Origin: Chitinophagaceae bacterium
Lineage (GTDB): Bacteria > Bacteroidota > Bacteroidia > Chitinophagales > Chitinophagaceae
Direction: 5' to 3'
Assembly: GCA_016719165.1 (NCBI GenBank)
Contig: JADKAJ010000001.1
Span: 496,001-560,000 of the forward strand
Length of the DNA: 64,000 nt
This document shows positions 17,379 to 26,515 of the stretch, piece by piece (the first letter of the stretch is position 1; each line of letters begins with the position of its first letter). The translations under genes and the position numbers were made by a program. A model generated the notes under the pieces. It ran no database searches. It saw only the letters and a program-made list of their open reading frames with translations, and was not told the origin of the DNA.

Positions 17379-17409
17379 AAAAACATTCAAACTTTTAATT
17401 ACAGTATAA

Positions 17410-17928
17410 ATGTCAAAGTTTAACGTAAACAGGGTAAAAGCAGGTGACCTCGAATTGAAAGACAAAGTTGTTGCCATAAACCGTGTTGTAAAAACCACAA
17501 AGGGTGGTCGTGCCTTCAGTTTCTCAGCATTAGTGGTTGTAGGTAATGAAAATGGCGTGGTAGGTCATGGCCTTGGTAAAGCAAAAGAGGTACAGGAAGC
17601 AATAACAAAGGGAATAGAGGATGCAAAGAAGAACCTGATTAAAGTTCCTGTAATGAAGGGTACTATCCCTCATGATCAGTGGGCTAAAGAAGGTGCTGCT
17701 AAAGTTTTAATTAAGCCAGCTGCCCACGGTACTGGTGTAATTGCAGGAGGTTCAATGCGTGCCGTATTGGAGGCTGCCGGTGTTACAGACGTACTGGCTA
17801 AGTCTTTAGGCTCAGCTAATCCGCACAACGTGGTAAAAGCAACTTTCAAAGCATTGGCTTTATTGCGTGAACCAATTAACGTAGCAAAGACCCGTACACT
17901 TGGTTTAAAGAAAGTATTTAACGGTTAA
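17410..17928 (+). CDS. rpsE: 30S ribosomal protein S5
   Basis: The 172-residue protein has the double-stranded RNA-binding S5 N-domain (GGRAFSFSALVVVGNENGVV) and C-terminal block GTGVIAGGSMRAVLEAAGV. S5 lines the mRNA entry tunnel with S3 and S4 and affects accuracy. Confidence 0.98.
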   Translation: MSKFNVNRVKAGDLELKDKVVAINRVVKTTKGGRAFSFSALVVVGNENGVVGHGLGKAKEVQEAITKGIEDAKKNLIKVPVMKGTIPHDQWAKEGAAKVLIKPAAHGTGVIAGGSMRAVLEAAGVTDVLAKSLGSANPHNVVKATFKALALLREPINVAKTRTLGLKKVFNG

Positions 17929-17952
17929 TTCCGATTACAAACGAATTGAATT

Positions 17953-18135
17953 ATGAAAAAGATTAAAATAACATTGGTTAAAAGTCCTATTGACAGACCG
18001 GAACGTCAGAAATTAACTGTGCAGGCGCTGGGTTTGAATAAGACAAATTCTACAAAAGAAGTAGAAGCCACTCCGCAAATACTGGGTATGCTTCGTAAAG
18101 TGAATCACCTGGTGAAAGTGGAAGATGTGAAATAA
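17953..18135 (+). CDS. rpmD: 50S ribosomal protein L30
   Basis: The 60-residue protein contains KITLVKSPIDRPERQKLTVQ and ends with GMLRKVNHLVKVEDV, the L30 pattern. It follows rpsE by 24 bp. Confidence 0.97.
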   Translation: MKKIKITLVKSPIDRPERQKLTVQALGLNKTNSTKEVEATPQILGMLRKVNHLVKVEDVK

Positions 18136-18173
18136 TTGAGGAATTCTCAGTTATAAATTAAATTTTAAAGCGA

Positions 18174-18193
18174 GCCCCGAATGCTTTCGGGGC
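18174..18193. repeat. Palindromic hairpin between rpmD and rplO
   Basis: An 8-bp perfect stem GCCCCGAA (18174-18181) / TTCGGGGC (18186-18193) with a four-base loop lies in the 81-bp gap. There is no T tract, so full termination is unlikely; it may act as a processing or stability element. Confidence 0.6.
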
Positions 18194-18216
18194 GATGAGT
18201 AAAAAATAAAAGCAAC

Positions 18217-18666
18217 ATGAAACTACACGAATTAAGACCCGCAAAAGGGGCAACTCACAAAGTAAAAAGAATTGGTCGTGGTGATGGTTCCGGACACGGA
18301 GGCACATCAACAAAAGGTACAAAAGGTGCTCAAAGCCGTACAGGCTTTAAGAATAAAATGGCCCATGAAGGTGGCCAGATGCCTATTCAGCGTCGTATTC
18401 CAAAACGTGGATTTAAAAATCCTCATCGTGTTGAATACAAAGTAATCAATCTGGGTCAGGTGGAGCAATTGGCTGAAAAGTATAACATTACTGAATTCAG
18501 TCTTGAGAACCTATATATCAATGGTTTGATTGCCCAAACGGACAGTGTTAAGATACTTGGCAATGGCGAGCTGAAAGGGAAATTCACATTTAAAGTGAAT
18601 GCAGTAAGTGAAAAAGCCAAATCGGCAATTGAAGCAGCAGGAGGTTCGGTGGAGATAGTAAAGTAA
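18217..18666 (+). CDS. rplO: 50S ribosomal protein L15
   Basis: The 149-residue protein starts MKLHELRPAKGATHKVKRIG with the glycine-rich rRNA-binding stretch GRGDGSGHGGTSTKGTKGA and a C-terminal L15/L18e domain. It is a late-assembly 50S protein. Confidence 0.98.
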   Translation: MKLHELRPAKGATHKVKRIGRGDGSGHGGTSTKGTKGAQSRTGFKNKMAHEGGQMPIQRRIPKRGFKNPHRVEYKVINLGQVEQLAEKYNITEFSLENLYINGLIAQTDSVKILGNGELKGKFTFKVNAVSEKAKSAIEAAGGSVEIVK

Positions 18667-18684
18667 ATTTCGCTACATTGCAAT

Positions 18685-18705
18685 GACGCATTAAATGCGT
18701 CTTTT
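18685..18705 (+). terminator. Weak terminator or attenuator between rplO and secY
   Basis: Stem GACGCAT (18685-18691) / ATGCGTC (18695-18701) with a TAA loop is followed by only four T. It may lower transcription of secY relative to the ribosomal genes. Confidence 0.5.
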
Positions 18706-18738
18706 ACGTTTTAAGAGCTTTAAACTTTTATAATCCCC

Positions 18739-20076
18739 GTGAAGAAATTAATACAGACAATTAAGAATATCTGGAGCATTGAGGAACTGCGTGGTAAAAT
18801 TTTGTTCACCCTGATGATGATCGCTATCTATCGGGTGGGTGCACATATTGTATTACCTGGTATCGATCCAAATCAAATGGAAGCAGGTGCTGAAAGCAAT
18901 ACTGGTATACTGGGCCTTATTGATGCGTTTTCTGGCGGAGCCTTTAACCAGGCCTCTATATTTGCATTAGGTATAATGCCTTACATATCGGCATCAATTT
19001 TTATGCAATTGATGACAGTGCTGGTTCCCCGGTTTCAAAAAATGCAGAAAGAAGGGGAGAGTGGCAGAAAGAAAATTAACCAGTACACCCGTTATCTTAC
19101 TGTAATTGTCACTATACTCCAGGCATCAGCTTATGTATCTTATTTGCAGGGAATGACGCAGCAGACAGGCGGAATAATGGCAGGCTATGCCAGTTATTTC
19201 TGGTTATCCACCGTTGTTGTTCTTACAGCAGGTACCTTATTTGTAATGTGGATGGGCGAAAAAATAACTGATAAGGGTTTGGGAAATGGTACGTCCCTTA
19301 TAATCATGATTGGGATCATTGCCCGCTTACCACAATCATTCCTTCAGGAATTAAGTGCCAAGTCAGTTAGGAATGGTCAGATACTGGTCTTTATAATCGA
19401 AATTGCTATCCTGATCGCAATAATTATGGGTTGTATTCTCCTGATCCAGGGAGTTAGAAAGGTGCCCGTAAACTACGCCAAGCAAATAGTTGGTAACAGG
19501 CAATTTGGTGGTGCCCGACAGTTTTTGCCCTTAAAAGTAAATAGTGCAGGTGTAATGCCCATCATTTTTGCACAGGCTATCATTTTTATTCCTACAATAT
19601 TTGCTAATTATAATACACAGGCAAGCGGATTTTTAAGAGCAATTACTGACCATACTAATGTCTGGTATATGCTAATTTATTCTGTTGTTGTTATTGGCTT
19701 TACTTTCCTTTATACGGCCCTGATTTTTAATCCAAAACAAATTGCAGATAATCTAAAGCAGAATAATGGTTTTATTCCCGGTGTTAAACCAGGACAACCT
19801 ACCACTGACTATATTGGCTCAATAATGGATAAAATCACTTTTCCTGGTGCACTCATGCTCGCATTTGTTGGAATCCTGCCGGGTATTGCTCAACTTTTGG
19901 GTGTTACGCAGCAGTTCGCAACTTTCTTTGGAGGAACATCCCTTCTTATCATGGTAGGTGTAATTCTTGACACATTACAGCAAATTGAAACCCAGCTGTT
20001 GATGCGCCAGTATGATGGATTGATGAAGAGTGGCCGAATACAGGGAAGACAAACAACTTCTGCGGTTCAGATGTAA
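18739..20076 (+). CDS. secY: Preprotein translocase subunit SecY
   Basis: This 445-residue protein with ten membrane segments is the channel of the Sec translocon. It has the plug region GIDPNQMEAG and FSGGAFNQASIFALGIMPYI, and the C-terminal block AFVGILPGIAQLLGVTQQF. It starts with GTG at 18739, since no ATG lies near. In Bacteroidota, T9SS cargo also crosses the inner membrane through Sec. A terminator follows before map. Confidence 0.97.
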   Translation: MKKLIQTIKNIWSIEELRGKILFTLMMIAIYRVGAHIVLPGIDPNQMEAGAESNTGILGLIDAFSGGAFNQASIFALGIMPYISASIFMQLMTVLVPRFQKMQKEGESGRKKINQYTRYLTVIVTILQASAYVSYLQGMTQQTGGIMAGYASYFWLSTVVVLTAGTLFVMWMGEKITDKGLGNGTSLIIMIGIIARLPQSFLQELSAKSVRNGQILVFIIEIAILIAIIMGCILLIQGVRKVPVNYAKQIVGNRQFGGARQFLPLKVNSAGVMPIIFAQAIIFIPTIFANYNTQASGFLRAITDHTNVWYMLIYSVVVIGFTFLYTALIFNPKQIADNLKQNNGFIPGVKPGQPTTDYIGSIMDKITFPGALMLAFVGILPGIAQLLGVTQQFATFFGGTSLLIMVGVILDTLQQIETQLLMRQYDGLMKSGRIQGRQTTSAVQM

Positions 20077-20095
20077 TAAAATTATTCATACACAG

Positions 20096-20130
20096 AACCC
20101 GGTAAGTATCCCTTGCCGGGTTTTGCTTTT
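20096..20130 (+). terminator. Rho-independent terminator after secY
   Basis: AACCCGG (20096-20102) pairs with CCGGGTT (20116-20122), then TTGCTTTTTT. It ends the S10-spc operon; map, 21 bp further on, needs read-through or its own start. Confidence 0.8.
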
Positions 20131-20150
20131 TTAAGGATATTTGCGAATCT

Positions 20151-20972
20151 ATGCTGATATATAAAACTGATGAGCAGGTTGAAATGATGCGACAAAGTGC
20201 TATGCTGGTAAGCAAGACCCTGGCAGAAATGACAGCAATGCTTAAACCTGGCATAACAACTTTATCTATTGATAAAGCAATTGGTGAATTTATCAGGGAT
20301 CACCAGTCGATTCCTTCTTTTCTAAACTATAATGGCTATCCGTTTAATTCCTGTATTTCCGTAAACGATGTGGTGGTACATGGTTTTCCGGGCAAATATG
20401 AGCTTCGGGAAGGAGATATTATTTCTATCGATATAGGTGTTATATTAAACGGCTGGCATGGTGACCATGCCTACACGTTTGCTATTGGCGACCCGGGTGA
20501 GGCAGTAATGCAATTGATACGGGTGACAAAGGAGTCATTATATAAGGGTATTGAAAAGGCAGTAGCCGGCAACAGGGTAGGTGATATTGCGTTTGCTATT
20601 CAAGAACACACAGAGAAAAAATACGGATATGGTGTGGTCAGGGAATTAGTTGGGCATGGACTTGGTAAAGATCTTCACGAAGATCCCCAGGTTCCTAACT
20701 ATGGCAGGAGGGGAAGTGGGGCCAAACTAAAAGAAGGATTGGTACTGGCAATAGAACCAATGATTAATCTTGGCAGAAGAGATATTTATACGGAAGATGA
20801 TGGCTGGACCGTAAGGACAAAAGATGGGAAACCATCAGTACACTTTGAACATGATGTTTGTGTCAGAAAAAATAAGGCGGAAATACTATCTGATTATAGC
20901 ATTATCGAAAAAGCCGAAAGGGCAAATACAAATCTTTTTACGCAAAATCAAATAGCTGAACCCCTCGCCTGA
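20151..20972 (+). CDS. map: Methionine aminopeptidase type I
   Basis: The 273-residue enzyme removes N-terminal Met from new proteins. Metal ligands are visible in SIDIGV and GDHAYTF (Asp pair), GHGLGKDLHEDP (His), AIEPMI (Glu) and FEHDV (Glu). The secY-map order is ancestral. The expected next genes infA-rpmJ-rpsM are missing here. Its stop codon lies inside the loop and stem of the downstream terminator. Confidence 0.96.
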   Translation: MLIYKTDEQVEMMRQSAMLVSKTLAEMTAMLKPGITTLSIDKAIGEFIRDHQSIPSFLNYNGYPFNSCISVNDVVVHGFPGKYELREGDIISIDIGVILNGWHGDHAYTFAIGDPGEAVMQLIRVTKESLYKGIEKAVAGNRVGDIAFAIQEHTEKKYGYGVVRELVGHGLGKDLHEDPQVPNYGRRGSGAKLKEGLVLAIEPMINLGRRDIYTEDDGWTVRTKDGKPSVHFEHDVCVRKNKAEILSDYSIIEKAERANTNLFTQNQIAEPLA

Positions 20973-20986
20973 GGGGTTTGTTTTTT
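20959..20986 (+). terminator. Rho-independent terminator overlapping the map stop codon
   Basis: AACCCCTC (20959-20966) / GAGGGGTT (20971-20978) with loop GCCT is followed by a T-rich tract. The map stop TGA (20970-20972) is inside the hairpin, so the last codons of map encode part of the terminator. Confidence 0.85.
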
Positions 20987-20990
20987 ACTT

Positions 20991-22241
20991 ATGTCATCTT
21001 CAAAAAAACTAGTTGTTATTGGCGGAGGCGCAGCAGGTTTTTTTTGTGCCGTTAATGCTGCACGACTGAATCCGGGATTAAAGGTTGTCATTATTGAAAA
21101 GACAAATAAAATATTATCGAAAGTGAAAGTGAGTGGTGGTGGCCGCTGTAATATTACACATGCTTGTTTCGATATAACTGAAATGAGTAAAAAATATCCG
21201 CGGGGTAGCAATTTTGTCAAAAAAGCATATCATCAATTCTTTACAACCGATACCATTAAATGGTTTGAGGACAGGGGGGTTAAACTAAAGACCGAGGAAG
21301 ATGGAAGGATATTTCCTGTAACAGATTCTTCTCAAACTATTATTGATTGTCTTTTAAACGAAGTGAATAATTACAGTGTAGAAATAATGATGAATGCGGA
21401 AGTCAAGAGTGTGGTTTATAAGGATAGTTATTTTGAACTAATGCTCTCCGGCTTCGCATCCGAAAGACACCGCCTTCTTACTACTGACTATTTATGTATT
21501 GCCTGTGGTGGTTATCCTAAATCTTCTATGTTTGAATGGATAAAAGAACTGGGGCATTCAGTTGAATCCCCTTTGCCGTCATTATTCACTTTTAATATTC
21601 CGGGACATCCGATCACAAAATTGATGGGGATAACTGTAGAAAATGTAAGAGTCAAAATTGTCAGCAGTAAACTTGAACAGACAGGACCGTTGTTAATAAC
21701 ACACTGGGGGTTAAGCGGTCCGGCAATATTAAAACTGAGTGCATGGGGGGCAAAAGAATTGTCTGCCATGAATTATGAGTTTAAAATTCTAATAAACTGG
21801 TTACCTGTTTTCAATGAGCAGCAACTAGCGGAAAGATTTCAATCACTTCGATTTGAACTGGCTTCGCAAAAGATACTGAATAAAAATCCATTTGGACTTC
21901 CTCAGCGACTTTGGGAATATTTACTGGATCGTTCCGGGGTAAGCAATGAGAAACGCTGGGCTGATATTCCTGCCAGGGAGCAGAATAAATTTATCAGGAA
22001 TCTTTGTGCCTGTGAGTTTGATGTAAAAGGGAAAACCACCTTCAAAGAAGAGTTTGTAACAGCAGGAGGATTAAAGCTGAATGAAATTGATCATAATTCC
22101 ATGATGAGTAAAAAAGTGCCTAACCTTTTTTTTGCCGGGGAAATAATGGATGTGGATGGAGTGACCGGAGGTTTTAACTTTCAACATGCATGGACAAGCG
22201 GCTATATTGCAGCGAAAAACATAGCAGCACAAAGTATTTAA
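20991..22241 (+). CDS. NAD(P)/FAD-dependent oxidoreductase (HI0933/BaiN/YhiN family)
   Basis: The 416-residue flavoprotein has an N-terminal FAD motif (VIGGGAAGFFCA), the family block KVSGGGRCNITHA and the C-terminal VDGVTGGFNFQHAWTSGYIA. Family members are annotated as aminoacetone oxidase-like or BaiN-like; the true substrate is mostly unknown. It starts 18 bp after the map stop. ATG at 20991 fits well. Confidence 0.9.
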   Translation: MSSSKKLVVIGGGAAGFFCAVNAARLNPGLKVVIIEKTNKILSKVKVSGGGRCNITHACFDITEMSKKYPRGSNFVKKAYHQFFTTDTIKWFEDRGVKLKTEEDGRIFPVTDSSQTIIDCLLNEVNNYSVEIMMNAEVKSVVYKDSYFELMLSGFASERHRLLTTDYLCIACGGYPKSSMFEWIKELGHSVESPLPSLFTFNIPGHPITKLMGITVENVRVKIVSSKLEQTGPLLITHWGLSGPAILKLSAWGAKELSAMNYEFKILINWLPVFNEQQLAERFQSLRFELASQKILNKNPFGLPQRLWEYLLDRSGVSNEKRWADIPAREQNKFIRNLCACEFDVKGKTTFKEEFVTAGGLKLNEIDHNSMMSKKVPNLFFAGEIMDVDGVTGGFNFQHAWTSGYIAAKNIAAQSI

Positions 22242-22245
22242 TCTG

Positions 22246-23208
22246 TTATTTGTCCAATTGTGGTTTTATCTGCACATAAGACCATGCTGTGAAAGGTGCA
22301 ACAAGTAAAAAGAAAATAACCCACCAGCAATTTGTGAGAATCCATGCCAGTGTAATACTAAGAATTATATACAGGGGGTAGGTAATAAGCAATATAGCCA
22401 CAAGTACAGAATCAAAATGGTCAGTTCCCCTGGTGCGGCTCAAAGCTAATTTTTTTACAGGTAAATAAAGCGGTATATGTAATAACCATCCCAACAATGC
22501 AGGAATGGAAAGAAGTAATTTTTTTAATAATGGCTGGTCTATTGCAAGCTTTTGTTTTTGCTTTTTATCAATTTTGGGTATCTCAAAAACAAGTTTTTCC
22601 AGCTGCATTTGCAATTTATTATTGAATGACTGATGACGCAAACCATCTGGTTCGTTTTGGTTAAAGTAATCTTGATTAATAATGTCCCCAAAATTGATAA
22701 ATACATTTTTCCCAAATAGACGAAATGAATTGTAATTGAGACCTACCGGTAAAACGGCGAGTGGAATATTTTCTTCCCAGGCTTTTGCAGCAAGTCTTGC
22801 TGTTCCCTTTTTTAAAGGGCGAAGATGCCATTCATTGATACATTTTCCTTCGCTGTATATTGTTACTATGCCATTGGTTTTAAAAATCCGGATACAGGCA
22901 TCAAATGTTTTATAATTCTCAGATAGATTTTCAACACCTTCGCTTGTACGGTATACCGGCAGTATTTTTAAAGCGGTGAGCAATTTTGCATAAAATGGTT
23001 TTTTAAAAACATCACCCCTAGCGAGTGACCACACTGGTTGTTCGAATAAAGTATTAAGTATGACAGAGTCCAGGAAAGAATTGGGATGATTGCAAGCCAG
23101 TAATAACGGGCCTTTTTCGTTCAGCATGGCCGGCTTATTGATGACAATCTTTCTGCAAAATATTTTTATAGCCAGCCGGGCCAATAGTCTGATGAAATTG
23201 TACAGCAA
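22246..23208 (-). CDS. PlsC-like glycerolipid acyltransferase, membrane-bound
   Basis: The protein has a PlsC-like core with the block CNHPNSFLDSV (active-site His and Asp), a second block YSEGKC and PVGLNYNS. The C-terminal third holds two or three hydrophobic segments. It likely acylates a lysophospholipid or a related lipid. The start is uncertain: a stop lies six bases upstream of the TTG at 23208, and no ATG precedes the conserved core, so TTG is used. It converges on the BaiN-type gene with a 4-bp gap. Confidence 0.75.
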   Translation of the reverse strand: MLYNFIRLLARLAIKIFCRKIVINKPAMLNEKGPLLLACNHPNSFLDSVILNTLFEQPVWSLARGDVFKKPFYAKLLTALKILPVYRTSEGVENLSENYKTFDACIRIFKTNGIVTIYSEGKCINEWHLRPLKKGTARLAAKAWEENIPLAVLPVGLNYNSFRLFGKNVFINFGDIINQDYFNQNEPDGLRHQSFNNKLQMQLEKLVFEIPKIDKKQKQKLAIDQPLLKKLLLSIPALLGWLLHIPLYLPVKKLALSRTRGTDHFDSVLVAILLITYPLYIILSITLAWILTNCWWVIFFLLVAPFTAWSYVQIKPQLDK

Positions 23209-23363
23209 TACTTAGTTTTTGGTGAATATAGTTATTATTTGAGATGAAGAGCGAACAGAACCCTGACCAGATCATCGCAAGGAACGCTGAATCAAGGCTT
23301 TACAGAGGAGTGGAAACGTAAAAATCTCTGCCCCGGAAACAATCCCAAAACATTTATTTAGCC

Positions 23364-23397
23364 TATCTTTGCTCCCCCGAAAATAAAACCCTTCGGG
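23364..23397 (+). promoter_or_regulatory. rpsA -7 box with 5'-end hairpin
   Basis: TATCTTTG at 23364-23371 matches TAnnTTTG; no clear -33 box is seen. A hairpin CCCGAA (23376-23381) / TTCGGG (23392-23397) starts where the transcript should begin. The ATG is at 23408. The same layout precedes ompA, fusA and rpsJ. Confidence 0.65.
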
Positions 23398-23407
23398 ACT
23401 AAATTAA

Positions 23408-25324
23408 ATGTTTGAAAACATTATTAAAAAACAACTAAACGCTGATGCACAGGAGTCTGCTACTGACATTTCAGAAGCAGCTACAGCGACAACAACTGCA
23501 CCTGTGGAAGCAGTAGCTACTGCACATGATGACTTCGACTGGAGTGTTGACAAACGAAACCTTACTTCTTACTCCAAAGAAGAAAAAGAAAAGTATGACA
23601 AAGTGTATGATGACACTTTTGTACAACTGGATGATGGACAGATGATGAAAGGACTGGTTGTAGGTTTGACAAAGACTGACGTTGTCCTGAACATTGGTTT
23701 TAAAAGTGATGGATTGATTTCTCTGAATGAATTCCGCGACCTTCCAAACCTTGCAGTCGGTGATGAAGTGGAGGTGATGATTGTAGAGAAAGAAGACAGG
23801 GACGGACACCTTAACCTGAGCCGTCGCCAGGCACGCATTACCCGTGCATGGGAAAGAATTGTTGAAGTACATAAGACTGGTGAAGTAATTACCGGTACTG
23901 TTACTTCAAAAACCAAAGGTGGTTTGATCGTGGATGTTTTTGGAATGGAAACATTCCTGCCAGGATCACAAATTGATGTGAAGCCTGTAACTGACTATGA
24001 TCAGTTTGTAGGAAAAACAATGGAATTCAAAGTAGTTAAGATCAATGAGACTATTAAAAATGCTGTTGTATCGCACAAAGCACTTATAGAAAGTGATATA
24101 GAAGCACAGAGAGCTGAGATCATGAGCAAACTGGAAAAAGGACAGGTATTGGAAGGAACTGTGAAGAATATCACAGACTTCGGTGCTTTCATGGATCTGG
24201 GTGGATTAGATGGACTGCTTTATATTACCGATATTTCATGGGGTCGTATTTCACACCCATCAGAAGTGCTGAAGCTTGATCAGAAAATAAATGTAGTGGT
24301 ACTTGATTTCGATGATGAGAAAAAACGCATCAGCCTTGGCTTGAAACAATTGACTCCTCATCCATGGGATGTTTTAGGAGAGAATATTGTGGAAGGAAAT
24401 GTAGTAAAAGGAAAAGTGGTGAACATCGAAGATTACGGTGCATTCCTTGAGATTCAGCCAGGTGTTGAAGGTCTTGTTCACGTTTCAGAAATTACATGGG
24501 CCAATACACCGATTAATGCTAAAGAGTTCTTCAAATTAGGTGATGAACATGAAGCGAAGATCGTTACGCTGGATAAGGATAGTCGTAAGATGAGTTTGTC
24601 TATCAAACAGCTTTCTGCTGATCCATGGAATGATATTGAAACCAAATTTGCTGAAGGCAGCCGCCATACAGGGTTAGTTAAAAATATTACTAACTACGGT
24701 GTATTTGTAGAATTAGCTCCCGGTATTGGTGGAATGATCCATATCAGTGACCTGAGCTGGTTGAAGCGTTTCAATCACCCAACAGAGTACACTAAAGTGG
24801 GTGCTAATATCGATGTTGCTATCCTGGGTATCGATAAAGAGAACCGCAAGTTGCAACTGGGACATAAACAACTGGAGGAAGATCCGTGGAATACATTGCA
24901 GGATACCTTCGCAATCGGAAGTTTGCATGAGGGTACCGTGATCCGCAGAGATGATAAGGGTGCTACCGTTCAATTGCCTTATGGTCTTGAAGGGTTTGCT
25001 CCCAACCGTCACCTGGCAAAGGAAGATGGCAAGAGTATCGGTGCCGACGAAACCGCACAGTTTATGGTTATTGAGTTTGACCGCAACGAAAAACGTATTG
25101 TGGTATCTCATACCCGTATCTGGGAACAGGGAAAGGTAGAAGAAGCAGAAGCTGTTAAAAAAGAAGTAAGAGCGGAAGCTGATAAAACCAAAAAAGCAGT
25201 TAAGAACATACAGAGTAAAGTAGAAAAAGCAACTCTTGGAGATTTAGGTGTTCTGGCTGATCTGAAGAAGAAGATGGAGGGTAATGCGGAGGAAGGAAAT
25301 TCAGAAGAACCCAAATCGGAATAA
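23408..25324 (+). CDS. rpsA: 30S ribosomal protein S1
   Basis: The 638-residue protein has six S1 OB-fold domains at about 72-142, 160-228, 243-316, 327-402, 412-490 and 498-570. Domains 3-5 show the typical DFGAFMDLGGLDGLLYITDI-like core. A charged helix of about 60 residues ends the protein. S1 binds mRNA and helps initiation, which is notable in a phylum that rarely uses Shine-Dalgarno pairing. It is monocistronic: own promoter, own terminator. Confidence 0.97.
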   Translation: MFENIIKKQLNADAQESATDISEAATATTTAPVEAVATAHDDFDWSVDKRNLTSYSKEEKEKYDKVYDDTFVQLDDGQMMKGLVVGLTKTDVVLNIGFKSDGLISLNEFRDLPNLAVGDEVEVMIVEKEDRDGHLNLSRRQARITRAWERIVEVHKTGEVITGTVTSKTKGGLIVDVFGMETFLPGSQIDVKPVTDYDQFVGKTMEFKVVKINETIKNAVVSHKALIESDIEAQRAEIMSKLEKGQVLEGTVKNITDFGAFMDLGGLDGLLYITDISWGRISHPSEVLKLDQKINVVVLDFDDEKKRISLGLKQLTPHPWDVLGENIVEGNVVKGKVVNIEDYGAFLEIQPGVEGLVHVSEITWANTPINAKEFFKLGDEHEAKIVTLDKDSRKMSLSIKQLSADPWNDIETKFAEGSRHTGLVKNITNYGVFVELAPGIGGMIHISDLSWLKRFNHPTEYTKVGANIDVAILGIDKENRKLQLGHKQLEEDPWNTLQDTFAIGSLHEGTVIRRDDKGATVQLPYGLEGFAPNRHLAKEDGKSIGADETAQFMVIEFDRNEKRIVVSHTRIWEQGKVEEAEAVKKEVRAEADKTKKAVKNIQSKVEKATLGDLGVLADLKKKMEGNAEEGNSEEPKSE

Positions 25325-25344
25325 GAGGGTTTAATCTCTATAAT

Positions 25345-25378
25345 AAGGCTGTCCAGAAAAAGGGCAGCCTTTTTTTTA
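25345..25378 (+). terminator. Rho-independent terminator after rpsA
   Basis: AAGGCTGTCC (25345-25354) pairs with GGGCAGCCTT (25362-25371) with one G-T pair and an A-rich loop, followed by a T run. Confidence 0.9.
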
Positions 25379-25624
25379 TCTTTTCAATCGTAGTTTCAAC
25401 ACAAAAGGGTAAAATATTCGTATAATTACGATGAAAATTTTTGTCCTGAAGCTTGCATTTGCTAATGCAGAGTATTTTCTTTGTATCTCCATCCTTTGAA
25501 GTGTACCGGTTTGTATTCAGAAGCTAATAAAAGGGATTACTAATGTAAGGAAAGCTATTTGATCACTGAATGCAAAACATTGGATCTTATATCCGGAAGA
25601 GCTTTTATTCGTACCCAAAAAATC
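25379..25624. other. Gap between rpsA terminator and T9SS gene
   Basis: With the terminator, this gap of 300 bp (25325-25624) has no convincing gene. It contains a small inverted repeat TGCATT (25454-25459) / AATGCA (25464-25469) and a 22-codon ATG frame at 25431 that has no support. No clear promoter for the next gene is seen. Confidence 0.4.
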
Positions 25625-26386
25625 ATGTTCATGCAGCTTTTTTTTTCTACTGACAGAATACCGGCTCATTGTAAAGGAGTAAGCTTTCTTATCTTATTTA
25701 TCCTGGCTTTTTTTATTTCAAGGGGTCATACAACTGTTGGGAGTACAACATCCGGATTTACCGGAGATAAATGTTTATTTGATAATTTTTCTAGTTATAA
25801 ATCCCGGCCTGACACGGGTGGGGGAATATTACCTTTGCACAATTTTTCACTGTCGGTAACGCTTAAGGAAAATATTGTACAATTGAAATGGCTTGCTGAG
25901 AATGAAATGAATACAGAACGATTTGTGATCCAGCGAAGTACTGATGGAGCTAATTATACTGATATAGGATTTAAAAATCCATCTGGTCCAATTAATATTT
26001 TGACTGAGTATAACGCAACAGATGACATCCTTAACTTCCCGGCAAACATTGTTTATTACCGGGTTAAAGCAGAAGATAACAGGGCAAATTATGCTTATTC
26101 CAATATCGTTCCTGTGCGGCTATTTAAAATTTCCGGAATCAATTTGTGGCCAAACCCGTTTACTACTGACCTGAAGATTTCTTATGATGCTCCTGCAAAT
26201 TCATCCCTTGATATTCATATGCTTGATAATTCCGGCAGGGTTATCATGAATACATCTTACAGTGTTAACCGCGGTATGAACCAGTTGTCTTTACCCGGTG
26301 TTGGTAAATTACCTTCCGGCTTCTATTTTGTCCGGATAACAGACAAGAGTAATAATGAAATATTCGCTCATAAAATCTCTAAGTAA
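25625..26386 (+). CDS. Small secreted protein with T9SS type A sorting domain
   Basis: The protein of about 253 residues has a hydrophobic export signal (VSFLILFILAFFISRG), a fibronectin-like middle with VQLKWLAENEMNTERFVIQR, and a Por-secretion-tail domain at the end (LWPNPFTTDLKISY to FYFVRITDKSNNE). T9SS would carry it across the outer membrane and cleave the tail. ATG at 25625 (or 25631) is preferred to the TTG at 25559 because the extra residues are not signal-like. Function beyond export is unknown. Confidence 0.75.
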   Translation: MFMQLFFSTDRIPAHCKGVSFLILFILAFFISRGHTTVGSTTSGFTGDKCLFDNFSSYKSRPDTGGGILPLHNFSLSVTLKENIVQLKWLAENEMNTERFVIQRSTDGANYTDIGFKNPSGPINILTEYNATDDILNFPANIVYYRVKAEDNRANYAYSNIVPVRLFKISGINLWPNPFTTDLKISYDAPANSSLDIHMLDNSGRVIMNTSYSVNRGMNQLSLPGVGKLPSGFYFVRITDKSNNEIFAHKISK

Positions 26387-26515
26387 GTTATAATTCTTCT
26401 ACTGCCGGCGGGTATGCTATCATTGCTTTCCCGGACAAGGATAAAATGAACAATCTTGTTTACTTCATCTACAATTCCTTAATTTGAGATGTGAATTGCT
26501 TGTCAAAACTAACGC

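Noticed and set aside
23244..23321. 25-codon ATG frame (MKSEQNPDQII) upstream of rpsA
   Set aside because: It lies before the -7 box of rpsA, has no promoter or homology I can recognise, and is too short to support.
25431..25499. 22-codon frame after the rpsA terminator
   Set aside because: No promoter, no conserved feature and no link to neighbours.
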